This document shows, in pieces, positions 22,578 through 35,902 of a stretch of DNA of 64,000 bases; the first letter of the stretch is position 1; each line of letters opens with the position of its first letter. Both the position numbers and the translations under genes were made by a program. The notes beneath the pieces are model-generated. The model worked only from the letters and a program-made list of their open reading frames with translations. It had not been told where the DNA came from and did no database searches. This DNA comes from Adiantum capillus-veneris (taxonomy: Eukaryota > Streptophyta > Polypodiopsida > Polypodiales > Pteridaceae), in the NCBI GenBank assembly GCA_014529385.2, contig CM043971.1:87188840-87252839 (forward strand), read 5' to 3'.

Positions 22578-23551
22578 TGCACAAAACCCTAAACCCTGAT
22601 TTATAATACAAGTTATGAAAGAAAATGGCTAGAAACATCATTAAGAGCCAGATATGCAAATAACAAAGGCGAGTATGGCCAACATACCTCGTCCAAGAGT
22701 GCTCTGAGTGTTTGCTGATACTCTTCAATTCCAAAAACGGCCGGTTGTCAATTGAAAGATTGGCCGATTGTATCTCCTTGATTCCTCTTCATTCATAAAC
22801 CAGGGAATGAGTGTCGAAGTGACCATGTACTGCACACCTCCTTCAACATTTTGTCGGATGGGCCTCAAGAATGTAGCATGTTTGCGTGTGTGTGTGTGGG
22901 AGAGTGAGTGAAAGAGAGATTGTAGGCTAGGGATATTGAAACCCTAAGCCGGATGTAACCCTTCATGACACACCCACGTGTGCCCATCTCCGACTATGAG
23001 AGAGAGAGAGAGTGGGTGTGTATGTGTGGCCATTAGCCCTCCTCGGAGCACCCCAACCTGTCAACCCTCCTCACAGTGCCACAGTGTGGCATCGGAACCC
23101 CCTCGTAGCGCCCCAGGCCTGGAAGCGTGCTACCCGCTCTCGCCACTCCAGTGCCTAGTGTAGGCTCTAAGCCCCGGCTCTACCCACTTTTCAAACCCCG
23201 TAAAACCAACTCTTTGGAAAATTCATAAATTTGGGCGCCAGACCTTGGGCTGAAAAGTTGAAATTTGAATGCCATCAAAAGGGATCAACTACCCTCGTTA
23301 ATCCCACCATTGATCCCTTTTGAGTGGCCTGTGCCATATAGTGAGGAGGATCAACATTGATGGATGAACCCTCACCCTGACTTTTGTAATCTATAGTGCA
23401 AAGTTCATACCTTTAGGGCAGCTAAGTTGCCCACTTCAACTAACTTGAAAGTTGAAACTGAAGCCACTTTTGGACTTTCACACTAGGAAGCTTGCAGCTT
23501 TGCAATGATAGGGTTGAAGCTGAAGGCAGCCAAGTTGCATATCCTTGTTTG
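22578..23551. other. No recognised gene
   Basis: Neither strand shows a conserved frame. A partly GC-rich patch (23030-23190) has no identifiable product. Confidence 0.4.
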
Positions 23552-23557
23552 TATCAA

Positions 23558-23767
23558 TCCCGGGGCGGTCACTTTTTAGAATGTGTATGGTATCACGTGA
23601 GTTAACCGGAGAGGATTATTAAAAGACCAAAATGTATACATAGAGAGGGGGGTGGGGGTTTTTTAAATAGGCGCACAGTGTAAGTATAGTATGTATATTG
23701 GGGTATTATTAATTACCTCTTGAACGCACGTGATATAGAGGTCTTTTGATAAGTGACTGCCCCGGGG
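23558..23767. mobile_element. MITE-like element, 210 bp, with target duplication
   Basis: The left end TCCCGGGGCGGTCACTT and the inverted right end CCCCGGGGCAGTCACTT match at 15 of 17 positions. Imperfect inverted similarity continues inward (TATCACGTGAGTT versus TATCACGTGCGTT). The element is flanked by the 6-bp direct repeat TATCAA (23552-23557 and 23768-23773). It has no coding capacity, so it would depend on a transposase elsewhere. Superfamily not assigned. Confidence 0.75.
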
Positions 23768-23773
23768 TATCAA

Positions 23774-24395
23774 GAAAGATTGGCAATGCATAGATGAAAA
23801 CTAGCATAGTTTGAGCATGTACACATGCAGTCATCCTGCAAAGCATAGTTATTACTTACTTTTCAAAATAATTGTGCCTCATATATGGTCACACTTGCAC
23901 TAGTTGTCCGTCATATGTAGCAATGCAAGTCTTTACCATGATTACGTAGCAATTTTACTACCACATTCTTTTGTGTGGATTTTTAATTGGAAAAAATCTA
24001 TGCAACTAATTAAGTAATACACACTACGAAAAGCATCGATATGAAAATCATGATGGCCTGACAACTTTAACTCCTTTTTGAAGTCCTGATGGCGCTCCAT
24101 GAAGCTCTCTGAAGGGTTTAATTGTGCAACCTTGCACTGGGCTTGTAGCTTCCATAATGATTTCTACTCCCACTCTTTTCAAAGGCGCTTCGGCAAGATC
24201 TGATGAGCTTCGGCGCTCAAGCGAAAGAGGTAAACCCGCGCTCTCCCTCTCTCTCTCTTTCTCCCCCCCCCCACAGACACACACATGAGGAGAGGAAGGA
24301 GAGCCAGGTATGCTCCTTCCCTCTTCTTGATCTCTCTCATGTGCCCTTCCCCGCTTTGTCTCTCTCCCCCTCACACACACACATATTGTGTCTTT

Positions 24396-24398
<3 letters not shown>
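23774..24398. other. No recognised gene
   Basis: Non-coding sequence leading into simple repeats; a C10 run sits near 24265. Confidence 0.4.
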
Positions 24399-24479
<81 letters not shown>

Positions 24480-24550
24480 ATGCATAAAGAAAAAATACAT
24501 ACACACACACATGCATAAACAAAGAATGCATACACACACACATTGAGAGA

Positions 24551-24603
<53 letters not shown>

Positions 24604-24706
24604 AAACAAAGAGAAAGATAAAGAGGGAGAGAGAGAGAGAAACAAAAACCAAACAGAGAGAGAGGGGGAAAAGACGAAATTAAAAGAGATAGGTAAGGGG
24701 AGAAAA

Positions 24707-24752
<46 letters not shown>
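24399..24752. repeat. Cluster of three (GA)n tracts
   Basis: GA tracts at 24399-24472, 24554-24600 and 24711-24752, with short (CA)n patches between them. Long Ser-Leu or Arg-Glu frames here are artefacts. Confidence 0.95.
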
Positions 24753-24755
<3 letters not shown>

Positions 24756-24767
24756 GTAGAGAAAATA

Positions 24768-25300
24768 TGAAATGAAATGATATATTAAGATTTAGGGTTA
24801 GGTTAGATTTAAAACTACATTTAAAATTAGGTTAGATTAAGATTTAAGATTAAGTTAGATTACATTTAGCTTATATTTAGAATTCATGTTAACTTGAAAA
24901 TTAGGTTAGACTTAAAATTAAGTTAAGATTTAAATTAGATTTAAGATTAGGTTAGATTGCATTTAGGTTTAGGTTAAATTTAGGTTTATGTTGAGTTTAA
25001 TATTAGGTTAGATTTAGATTTATGTTAGATTTAAATTACGGCAAGATTTAAGATTAGGTAGGTTAGATTTAAGTTAGATTACAGTTAGGTTTAAGATTTA
25101 AGATTGGATTAGATTTAGGTTTATGTGAGTTTAAGAATAGATTAGACTTAGATTTAAGATTAAAACAAGATTTATGATTAGATTAGATTTAAGATTAGAT
25201 TAGATTTAGGTTTATGACGAGTTTAAGATTATATTAGATCTAGATTTATGTTAGATTTAAGATTAGATTAGATTAGATTTATGTTATATTTTTTAGGGCA
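24768..25300. repeat. Degenerate AT-rich minisatellite (TTAAGATTAGGTTAGA words)
   Basis: Words such as GATTTAAGATTAGGTTAGA, TTTAGGTTTA and AGATTAGATTAGATT recur irregularly for over 500 bp. It starts with TTTAGGGTTAGG, one unit of the plant telomere repeat, but no clean TTTAGGG array exists. No gene. Confidence 0.7.
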
Positions 25301-25883
25301 TGTCATATCAATGAAGGCTTTGCCCAAAGACCAAACACTAGGTACACAACAATATGTATATTCCCATTAGAATCGGACACCTATTAACTCACCCACTAAC
25401 CATGTTCAATTAGCTCAGAATCACCATATATTCAATTAGGTTAGATTTAAGATTAGCTTTTGGATTTAGTTTTTATATTAAAGTCTACCTTTGAGATTAC
25501 GGAAAAAAATTAGAGTTAGGCAAACGGTGACCCCACTCTTCCTCTCTACAGATGCGACCTTAACTTGGAAAGCTTTCAATGGCATGATACTCAGATTGTA
25601 GGACAACATGTAATGTGGTAAGTAATCCCTCGAACAAAGATTTGCTGTGAAGAGATGTTAAGATGCTGTGAATTTCTACAACTAGAGAAGAGGCAAAGGG
25701 ATTTTGTCCACTACATGCACTTTCATGTAGATGTGGGTGTGTAGATTTCTTGTATCCACAAATATAGGCATTGAACAATAAAGATGAGATATAACCCAGT
25801 GGTTCGGATCTCCGTGCACCTCTAGACCGAGGTGTGTGGGGTTCGGACATGACTAGAGAATGTGAGGTAGTTTACAATGTGAA

Positions 25884-25961
<78 letters not shown>

Positions 25962-26209
25962 ATAAAAGACAGAGGATGCCATAGAAGATTAAATTTATGT
26001 CCAGGTTATAAGGGTTTTAAATTCATTATGAGTAGTGACGAGGATGTGGGCCCGTCCAACTGAAACACCTATCTCTCAACAAGGATCTTATGTCCTTGTA
26101 ATCAATGCAAGCATGCTATGCGACGGAAAGACGCGTTTCTTTGCAACACGTTCGTAAATTTGGCGAGTTTGATCCATCTATTATAGATTGAGATGTTGCC
26201 AATTAAAAC
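25301..26209. other. No recognised gene; contains a 72-bp (GA)n tract
   Basis: GA repeat at 25888-25959. The remainder shows no conserved frame. Confidence 0.45.
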
Positions 26210-28429
26210 TTGTTGGACTATGATGCTGGCCAACAAGAAGAAATCTTGCAACCCAATAGATGTGCTCTCAGGCACTTTGGTCAAGCAACATATGTGAGGC
26301 CACAAGATATAGCCTCTGACAGCTTGGAGGATGATCATGCATACCACATTCCCAACGAGGCAATGTTTGAGCCCGAGACCGATGAAATGATCGAGATGAT
26401 CATGGATTCAGAACGGCTTATCTATGATGATATGAAAAGTGAAACCGATACGCCATTGTATGATGGAACACGTGTCCTAGATTGAAGGCGCTCTTGGTTC
26501 TTCTCAACTTGCAGGAAAAGTTTAGATGGAGTGACAATAGCGTCATAGCGCTTTTTAGGTGATCTATTACAATGTGTTTACTTCAATAAAAAACTCTAGA
26601 TGTATAATGATATGATAGATTACTTACACAAGTGTACCACATTTTTTTCGCTGTGTAGATTGCTCAAAGAGCACATACTACCAGCTGATAATGTGATGCC
26701 AGATTCTAGAGAGGAAGCAAGAAAGATCTTGTGAAACTTGGGGATGGATTACAATTGGATTCACGCTTGTCCTAACGACTGCATTCTTTTCAGAGGGGAA
26801 TACATAGACATGGAGAAGTGTCTGAAATGTGATTCCAAGAGATATCGAGTAGATCTCCACGGAAAAAAAATTCCATAAAAGGTTTTGCGACATTTTCCTC
26901 TGCTTCCTCACATCAAGCATTTCTTCAAATGTAAGTCCATGGCCACCCTAGCATCATGGCATGAGGAGATTAGATCTTCGGATGGTGTGCTATGGATTCT
27001 TGCAGATTGCGTAGCTTCGAAACATATAGACGATACATGGCCGGATTTTGCCAGGGAACTCAAAATTTGCACATAGGCTTGGCTATGGATGGCATATATC
27101 CATTTTTTCAGAGATCAACATCTTACAATGCATGGCCCGTTGTCATCGTCAACTACAACATTCTCCCATGGTTGACTACCAAGAAGGGGCACCTGTTTCT
27201 AAGCTTGATTGTGCCGGGGCGGTATAAAGTGAAGAATATGGATGTGTATCTTCGTACACTATTGGAAGATCTATAACAATTGTGGATTGGAATAGAAGTG
27301 GTGGATATGAGCCAACACACAGGTTGACCGAATGCTTTGATCAGAGGCATTCTAATGTGGACCATGCATAACTATCCCGGACCAACAGAATGCTCAGGTG
27401 ATTTACACTCAAACTGAAACACTATAAATCTTGGTTTTTCTCAAGCTTATCTATTGTCATGTGTATACATGCAGGGCTTCAAACAAGAGGATACAGAGCA
27501 TGTGTCACATGTGGACCTAGACTTAATGCACGTCGGGCGCCCTCATTGAGAAGCAAATCTAAGAAGGTCATCAAGCGTATCTTCCAGGCAATCACGAGTT
27601 ATGAAACGGATTTTTGGAAAGAGAGCCCCGAGGATGTCTGCACAAGCATGGTTAGAGAAGAAGGAGATGTGTGATGACGGTTTTCCCCCAGGGATGAAGA
27701 GACTCCCTCTATGGTACCAGTTACCATATTGGCCCAGACTCATGATCAATCACTTGCTCGATCCAATGCACATATTCAAGAATGTGCGTAATCTGCTGTG
27801 GGACCATCTGACCGGCATTAAGAAAGATACTTTGGAAGCCAAGGTTGATCTTAGAAATGTGGATTGTATGGAGAAATATTGGCCGCCGTAGACAACGCTC
27901 TATGGATCAATAAAGCTCCCTAAAGCGCCATAAATTTTGACAGAGCCCAAGATTGCAAAGTAAAAGAGACCATTCAATTTGTGCGGACCCCCACTGGCGT
28001 AATGCACTCGCTTTGAACGTGTTTCACTAAAGAAGGGAAGCTAAACTAAACATTGTGGAGGTTGTGTGCATGTTTGAGAAACACTTTCCTACTACCATGC
28101 TAACCATTCAGGTGTATCTTCTTGTTCACATAGTTGATGAGGTGGAAATAGCTGGCACAGTACATTCCAAATGGATGTTTTGTTAGGAACGTCTCATGAA
28201 AAAGCTCAAGGGATATGTGGGTTAGAAGGCACGTCCAGAGGGTAGCATGCCGGAAGGTTGGCTGGTATCAGAGTCCCTAGCTTATGTTGGAGAGTGGCTA
28301 GACGGATTTGATAAAGCTCGGGAGATGCTATGGAAAACCATAGATGATGAGCGCATATCTGGGATTGTCATGTGCAATCTCGGTGTTGAGAAGAAGATGA
28401 TGGAAGATCTAGAGGCTAAAATCAACTGA
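26210..28429 (+). pseudogene. CACTA (En/Spm) TNP2-type transposase pseudogene 1
   Basis: Fragments in family order: TPLYDG (26450); KFRWSDNSVIALF (26520-26560); then, after a likely intron with GT...TGTGTAG ends (26562-26659), LLKEHILPADNVMPDS; IHACPNDCILF (26758-26790); KVLRHFPLLPHIKHFF (26878-26925); a WP..FA region; AWPVVIVNYNI..PW (27132-27170); VPGRYKVKNMDVYL (27213-27254); LPYWPRLMINHLLDPMHIFKN (27720-27785, the conserved DxMH block); and a DUF4218-like part ending in MPEGWLVSESLAYVGEW (28100-28300). Several stops and frameshifts make it inactive. The intact protein mobilises CACTA elements. No CACTA termini were located. Confidence 0.85.
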
Positions 28430-29789
28430 TTTTGTATGCTTCCCAATCCAGTGAAAAAGTGGATTTCACAATACGAGGATGCAAAGCAAGAGCGAGAAAA
28501 GGGATCAAATCAAGTGGAGACGGGGAAGACGACCGCCAATGCATTATTCGGCGGGTCTAGAGATCTTACCAACATTCATGAGCTTTAGATGGTTGCACAA
28601 CCAATTGAAAAGCGCACAACACTGCGGTGAAGAAGTGACTGAGGAGGAGTGGAAGTACTCTCGGGGTTGCGCGACCAAGGTAAGTTTGCAATGTACGAGT
28701 AGTGATTTTTTAGATGGTTGAACGGCCACTCATAATATTTGTTGGTTGTAGTATAAGTCATACACAGCACCATGGTGTAAAGTTCAACACATTTTAGGGT
28801 GGAACGGATCGACAAAAAGCATTTTACTCAAGACTGTGGAATCATGGCAAAATTTGAATAGTCTAGTCAACGACGGTCCTCTGATACAGATCGTGTGGTG
28901 GCGAAACTCACTTACTTGGGAACGCTACAAGAGACTTTGAGGATCGATTATAGAGGATTTTTTGTTGACTTGTTCGATGTAGCTCGAATAGCACTCTATG
29001 CTGCTTTGTGGTTCAGTATGAGATGTAGGAAAGGTAGAGAAAGAAGGTGTGTGGCTATTCAGAAGGATTTGTGAACTTTGTTTTTGCTGCAATGTACTGT
29101 TTTTTGTTAACAAGGGGTTATATTTTTTTTCTGCAATGTACTATTTTCTGTCGATAAGGTGTTAGATTTAAGGTATTAGATCTATAATGTTAGATATGTA
29201 AGGTGTAGTAAGTAGATATGTTAGTTAATTAGTTTATGTAGTATTGTGTTAAACAGTGTGTAATAGTAGCTCTGTTAGGTACAAGTAGGTAGGTTAGGTG
29301 TGTTTGTGTTCGCGCGCGTGGCACGACCGCGACGACCTATTCGGAAAAAAAGTAAACTGTTTTTTAATTTAAAAGGTAGGACCGGGATCAAGAACATTCC
29401 CCAAGTCCAAGCCCAAGCCCCGGCTCAGGCCTCAATCACCCTTTGTACTTACTTATTTTAGCCTCACCTCTAAGTAAAAATTGACCCTTTTGAGGACCAT
29501 CGGAGCTTCGGGTAACCGAACGCTGTGCTGTAAAGTACACCACAATCCCTTGAGCGATACACTCATTTCAAGCTATCACACGCTCTAATCCAAAAACCGA
29601 TCATAGAAAGACATTAAAAAACATCAAAAAACGAGTGAAAACAGGGTGCAAAACGCCCAAAAAATCAAAGGAATATGACCTAAAACTGAAACCTTGATTG
29701 GCATGTACACGGGTTACATTTACCATATAGGTTGGTTAGAAGTTGTACAATCTACTTCTAGCACCACAACTCTAGAGGAGCGGCAATAG
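28430..29789. other. No clear gene; possible eroded CACTA 3' region
   Basis: A few frames between 28480 and 29060 look weakly protein-like but match nothing I recognise. 29060-29790 is AT-rich and non-coding. Confidence 0.35.
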
Positions 29790-30548
29790 ATGGTCTGGAA
29801 TGTCATCCATAGCATCATCCAATCGGAGAGGCAAAACCGAGGGATTAACATTCCTTCAATGGGCCTTATGAGATTCTTGGCTACGGGCAAGGCCAGAAAA
29901 CCAACACTATCACAGATGGAAACTCCTTCAGTGAGTCCAATGGGCCCTTCATATATTGTGACAAGAGTAATTGGACTCATTACTCTTAATGAGTCCAAGA
30001 GATCACAAAAAGCAAGGAAGTTAGACCCCAGTTCAAAGACCAACTTAGGGACTGGTGACAACCCCGTATATATAAACGATGTTGAAGAGGATTCTGATTC
30101 TGCAGGTGAAACCATGGAGACCAAAACAAAAACTAAGAAAGAAACCAACAAGGAAGATCGTCATGAGCCACAATGGCAAGGACCCAAGAAGAAGATAGGA
30201 ACTTACCCAAACCCTACAAAGGAGATCGAGCGAATCAAGCAATTAAGGAGTTTAGGTAGAAGATACCCAAAGGGATCTAGAACCAACACCTAGGTAGATC
30301 GAGATTACAGACACATTTTTCCCTATGCAACAACAACCTCACAAAGTCCATAGACCCCTAGCCATACCTAGTGTCATCCAAGAAGAAAGTGACTTAAAGT
30401 CATGGATAAGTAGGCGTACTCACTTCTTGTTGGAAAGAATGTTTACAGAGGGACTACCTGAACCTATCAAAGAAAGGGAGATGATTTTTTCAATGGAGAA
30501 CTGAAGGTTGGGCTACCACAATTTGCACAGATAGATGGAGCTAGGGAG

Positions 30549-30958
30549 ATGCTAATAGAGGAGGAACACTTAGATCCACAACCCAACCTAGATGAGAACC
30601 CTGTTGTAGAAATACCTGTTAATAATAAGTTGGGACAATACTTTGAGGGTGATGAATCCAATGCAACCATACAAATCACTACCAAGGGATTAACTGTGAA
30701 GGGAATCCTTGATGGTGGCGCTGGGGTTAGCATTGTGACTAAAAATTGATGGGAAACTATGGGAAGACCTAAAAATTGATGGGAACCTGTAGGTCTATTG
30801 TTAAACCTATTGGGATGCTAGAAGATCTGAAGATCAAGGTCTTTGGACATAAAATAAGAAATACCTTCATTGTTATGGATTTCTCCAAGCACACTATGGC
30901 ATCTGAGATGATCTTAGGACGCCCTTTCATGAGGGAAGCAAAAATGGTGCATGACTAG
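30549..30958 (+). pseudogene. Retropepsin-like domain 1
   Basis: Shows DGGAG at the catalytic site and the closing LGRP motif seen in plant Gypsy proteases (compare the element at 6088-6978, also DGG). A stop and a short duplicated AAAATTGATGGGAA at 30746-30785 disrupt it. Confidence 0.6.
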
Positions 30959-31991
30959 TCTAAAAACCATGTCTACTTGCAGTTCCAAGATTCTGTCATT
31001 TAAGCGGATCTTGTAATTGGTCGAGCACATTCTCTATGAGACAGGTTTAGAATTGATCATAGATCTGACACCACAGTTCACTCGGCCCCATTGTAGTATT
31101 GTTACACATGTAAAGTGGACACTGATGTTGAGGAAGATTCTCCTTATATGGATGTACTACTTGGGATGACTGAGTGGGACAATGTGGACTAGGTCCAGTT
31201 AGAAGCAACCATAGACACTTGGGGAAATAGGGGGATGACCTGGGTAACACTTGAGGGGGATGAAATGCCACCACTCGTACCCTTAAATATGATAGAAGCA
31301 ATGCATATAGCTTCTGATGACCTACAAGATGAAGGTCTGACTGGCATTGGAACCATTTGCATCTCACAAGACTATAGCCCACACGATTTGGAGTCAGAAT
31401 CATCAATTGAAATTGACTTTGAGGACAAATAATTTGAGTTAATCTTAGTGAAAATGTGGGGACAAACCATTCAGGGCCTAGTGGTACCCTAGATGACAAT
31501 CCATCCAATGGAGCAGAACACACAAGTAGCGATTCATCTAGTGACTCTTCACTAGAGATCAGCCGCAATAAAAAAATAGACAAGAAGAGTAAGAGATATA
31601 AGAGGTGACAATATCGAGCAAATGTGCGTGCTAGAATAAATGAAAACAAATCTACCACAGAATGGCTTAATTATATAGGGGCATCTGATGCTCATTGGAA
31701 GCTGGTAGATAACTGGGGTGAATACCTTCAAAGCGTTATGTGGTGTAGTCCACAACCCTTGACATCGCACAGCTAGAGGCTATAGAGAAGCCAAAGTTGA
31801 GCCGTACCGTAAGGAGACGACATAATAAAGAGTTAGCTCAACAACAAAAGAAAGCAACCAAAGAACATGCAAAGCTTAAAAAGATCCAAGCAAGAGTTGA
31901 GGCTTGAGAAAGACAACAACATCTTAGATGCCAATGAGAGGCTAATCTGGGAATCACAAAAGCGTTTTTTGAAGACATTGATGATGATTCA

Positions 31992-32282
31992 TTGGAATCT
32001 AAGCCACCTCTACGATATCCAATTGAACTAAATAGCCTCTATGAAAGAGTACTATATAACGCATTATTGGATACAGGAGCTCAACATAATTTGTTATCCT
32101 ATGGAGTTTGGTGTCAGCTAGGAAAACCACCCCTATCCACAAACACCATCCAAGTCAAGGGTGTCAATAAGAAGAAGACCACTGTTTTTGAATCCTACAC
32201 ACTCTTGTTATTTATGACAATGGAGCCGTGGTTCAAAGCTTTTTGGTCATGTTGCTTTGCCTATTGGTACTATGGAGGGTAA
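31992..32282 (+). pseudogene. Retropepsin-like domain 2
   Basis: Has canonical DTGA (in LLDTGAQHNLLS) followed by VKGVNKKKTTVFESYTLL, as in aspartic protease folds of LTR elements. The frame is lost before the closing LGRPW motif. Confidence 0.5.
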
Positions 32283-33220
32283 TATAAACCTGGGGTGTAA
32301 ATGGATGTTTGCAGTCAAATGTAATATTGATTGGGAGACAGGGAGTATCACAACGCAAGAACCACCTCATGGCCCTACGGCTCAAGGAATAACAACTGAA
32401 ATCTCACCTCTTCATAACACAAAAAACAACAAAATATTGCCAATCCAAACAGTCACAACATCCTTGCTAGTAGCACAACCCTCTAAAGCTTCAACTTCCA
32501 TGGCTACGACATATAGTGCTACATCAAAAGTTCCACGTGATTTGACCAAGGGTTTATATCAACGGCTCCCCAAGGTATCGTTATCGGCCTATGGTTCAAG
32601 TTAATTCACAAAGGAAACATCGAAGGAAGGCATCCACTCAGGTTAAGAAGGTGAAAACCAAATCATGTTGGATTCCCAAACAACTATTAGAATCCCAAGG
32701 CTACTATGATGGAAATGATCGAATTTGGGTACCTAAACGTAAATCCTGTCCTTCCCTATCCACTACAAAACCATGTGAGTCAAACCTTGTGATTCCAAAG
32801 CCGATGGAAGACCGTGGGAAGGGAAAGATCACAGAATGCTACACACCTATCCAGAGCTAGTTTAGGTTCCAAGGAAAAACCAATCTATTTGGCTTAGCTC
32901 AAGAAAGGGTGAGTTCCATGAAGATTCTAGCTCCTCATGTAATGCATCCATAGAGGGAAAAGCTTCTACAACCTCCACCTACCATGGACAGCCTCCATGA
33001 AGCTACAAAAGATTTGACACCTCCCATTGTTCAATTATTACCTGATGCACTACTTCAAGTTCGTTCGTGGGAGAGTACCTTACTACCCTTGCAACTCGAT
33101 GAGGCACCCAAGGTATCAGAGAACTATTGGATAAAATCCTAAACTGTTACCAATTGGAATAACTGGTTCCAAAAGGTGATGACATCCTTTTAAAGTATGA
33201 TCTACCCAAGGAAGGGGGGT

Positions 33221-34982
33221 GTCTTCATTCACGTCATCATATTGAATTATTTCCCTCTTACCCTTCTTTCCCTGACTCTTGAGATTTCCAATTTTATGGA
33301 TTGTATATATATATAGATTTTAAATTTTTTTATAAAAATTACTAAAGAACAAGAGAAATTAGCAAACGAGTGACCCAGACCTACACATGTCACATCAGGT
33401 ACACTGAACAGAAACCTATGTCATCAAACACCTAGCCATCCTCTATTTGTGTTCATATCTTATGGCTGATTCTTACAAATTTTCTTTTTACCTATCCTAA
33501 GTAATGAATTTATGTTATCCTCATATTTCTTGTGAATGGGATTCGGTTGAAACACTTACTTGTGAGAGAAATGTTGAGGAGCTAGAGTGGCTAGTCCGCC
33601 TCTTGTGACTACGACAAATCCCTATTCTATCGAGGAAGTTCTCCCAATGGCCCATGTTTACCCTTTTGCCGAGGTGGAGTATGCACGCCTCGTGACATTC
33701 CTAATACTATTCTGCATGGAAGAGGATGAGGATGATAATGGTGATTGGACATACGAGACACACGGCCTTACCAAAGAGGATTACATCTATCTTGATGACA
33801 AAGATAGGGGTTTAGCCTTAGGGTTGCCTCCCCATCTCTACAATATCCCGTTCCCTTGACTCTCACGGGGGGGGGGGGGGCAAATAAGTAGGTTAGGGTT
33901 CCTTATGTTGTTTAATTGTGTTCAATAAGCGTTGGTGTCTTTTCCCAGTGATGTGCCTCTAGAAGGTGGATGTTTGATGGTGACTATTGTGCAGTTTGTG
34001 ACTACATAAGGATGCCTTCAAAGGACAACAACAATGGATGTTCTCCATGATATCATGTGTACTACTTCCTTTTATCTATGATTTCCATAGTTACATGTTT
34101 GCATCTTGTCATTTGAGTTTCTAACAATGCATAAAATTATGAATTTGTGACTACCAATTTAGATGCTAAATTTTCTTCAAACTTCTAGTACCTTATTCTT
34201 CTCTTTGAGTTTGGTCTATTAGCTGGTTTTAAGTAGGTATTAGGACCTTAGGCTAAACTAGGCCACTTAATTGTTGACTTTAATTCCTAAACAGTCTATT
34301 AATTGTAGTAACTTTAGTAATGTTTTAGGGTATGAGGATATAATACTCTCTAGCTTATTCCAACCAAGTGTGACTTGTGTTGTGGAAGTCCATGTGTTAA
34401 CCTGGTATATGAGACCTTGAGTCTCCTAGCTAGTTTATGATCAAGCTAGTATTTGAGACATCGAGTCTCTCAGCTGCCTGCTGATATTTGAGTCCTCAAG
34501 TCCCCTAGCTACTTGTAGCAACTATAACAAAAAAAAAAAAGAGAAAAAAGAAATCAAATAGCATAAACTTTCTTACATTTTATCTTGATCACACTTAAGT
34601 GGTATAAGTGACAAGATTACTAGTCTTTAGACCTCAACGAGCATTCCTAGGGTTAATTAATCTTTAGTTGACATTTTTTAATTAATGTTGGTTAATCTAG
34701 TACTTACTTTAGCCCTAGCTCTTGTATACTTCTCTTAGAGTCAACCTAATAGACCTTAACTCAATTGCATTTTATTCATGTACTAGGCTTGTTCTAGTTG
34801 GCAATGCTACAATTCATGAATTTTTTTGCATTTCCTAGAATATCATGTATACATCTCACTTATTGCACACCTGCACATGCTGCCTTTGAGCTTTCACAAT
34901 GTTGTTTTTCTTCTGCCTACAGGTACTCCTATTGTGGATCCCGATGCTGCACTGTTATATTCTGAGGGAAAAATCTGCATCA
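33221..34982. other. Mostly non-coding; one unassigned 90-codon frame
   Basis: A plus-strand frame at 33587-33859 encodes an acidic protein with a DEDDNGDWTYE stretch and no known motif. It is followed by a G14 run (33867-33880). The rest is AT-rich and non-coding. Confidence 0.3.
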
Positions 34983-35180
34983 AGAAGGGGGGCATGTTAA
35001 CCACCGGTGTCCACTTCTAGTAGTCATGGGACGGACTTGTTGGTCCAATAGGAAAAGGATAAGAGTGATCGCCGATCAGAGGCGCACTCTAACTGGAACA
35101 TTCAAGGGTTGATTGGCTAAGCATGGGTGCCCAAGTGTGAATGGGCGAGCTTATATAAAAGTCACCTAAACCTAAAAATC
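34983..35180 (+). other. Polypurine tract and LTR-like start with TATA box
   Basis: AAGAAGGGGGGCA (34983-34995) is followed by TGTTAACCACC, as at the start of a 3' LTR on the plus strand. TATATAAAAG near 35152 fits an LTR promoter. The right LTR end and partner copy were not found. Confidence 0.4.
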
Positions 35181-35248
35181 ACTCATTCTCTCATTTGTGT
35201 AATTGAAGAGTGCTCTTGCTCCATCTCCATCTTCTTCTTCATCTCCTT

Positions 35249-35354
<106 letters not shown>

Positions 35355-35902
35355 CAGTCGAGCATTACAATGGCACGATGGCGGCGAGGCGGTTGAGCAT
35401 GGCAGTAGCTCCCTCTTCTTTGCGGCAAGAAATCCTCCACGAAGGGGAACATAGGGTGGTGAGTGTCACCCCCTTTCTCTCTTGAGCTTGCTAGATTGAT
35501 CTGGTTGTGTGTTTGCAGCCATTTGTGGCTCGCACACAGTGTACGGCAAGTCCCTTACTTTGACACGTGCGACATATGTACACAAATACTCTACAAGCTT
35601 GAGTTACTCAAGGGGGCAATCCCGCTAGCCAAAATGAAGCCTGGCTAAGCACCAAAGCAAAGCAGCACATCAAGATTTGAGCTCTTATTCTTGTATGACT
35701 TGAAAGGTTCCTTTGTCACTGCAATTCAAGGCTTTAGTGAAGAGGTGGTTCTTAGGAGAGAAGATCTACTTCACAATCAAGATTATTAAGCTCGTACCTA
35801 CATTATTTTTTTTGTAAAATTGGATAAGACTGTACTATAGAGAGAACCTTTCTATCAGTAAGACCAAGCCCCTAGCATTTTTCTTTCTCTCGCACTTGCA
35901 TC

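Larger units (their letters stand above)
29790..33220 (+). pseudogene. Ty3/Gypsy-like gag-protease remnant with two protease-like domains
   Basis: Plus-strand frames in order: a hydrophilic gag-like stretch (29790-30293); a first retropepsin-like domain with ILDGGAGVSIVTK (30709-30747) and, after a break, LGRPFMREAKMVHD (30917-30957); an acidic linker (31235-31430); a second protease-like domain with ALLDTGAQHNLLSYGVW (32053-32110); and a basic region (32591-32860). A polypurine-like AAGGAAGGGGGG precedes TGTCTTC near 33208-33220. No reverse transcriptase or integrase is present. Several stops and shifts break it. It may be one deleted element or two merged ones. Confidence 0.55.
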
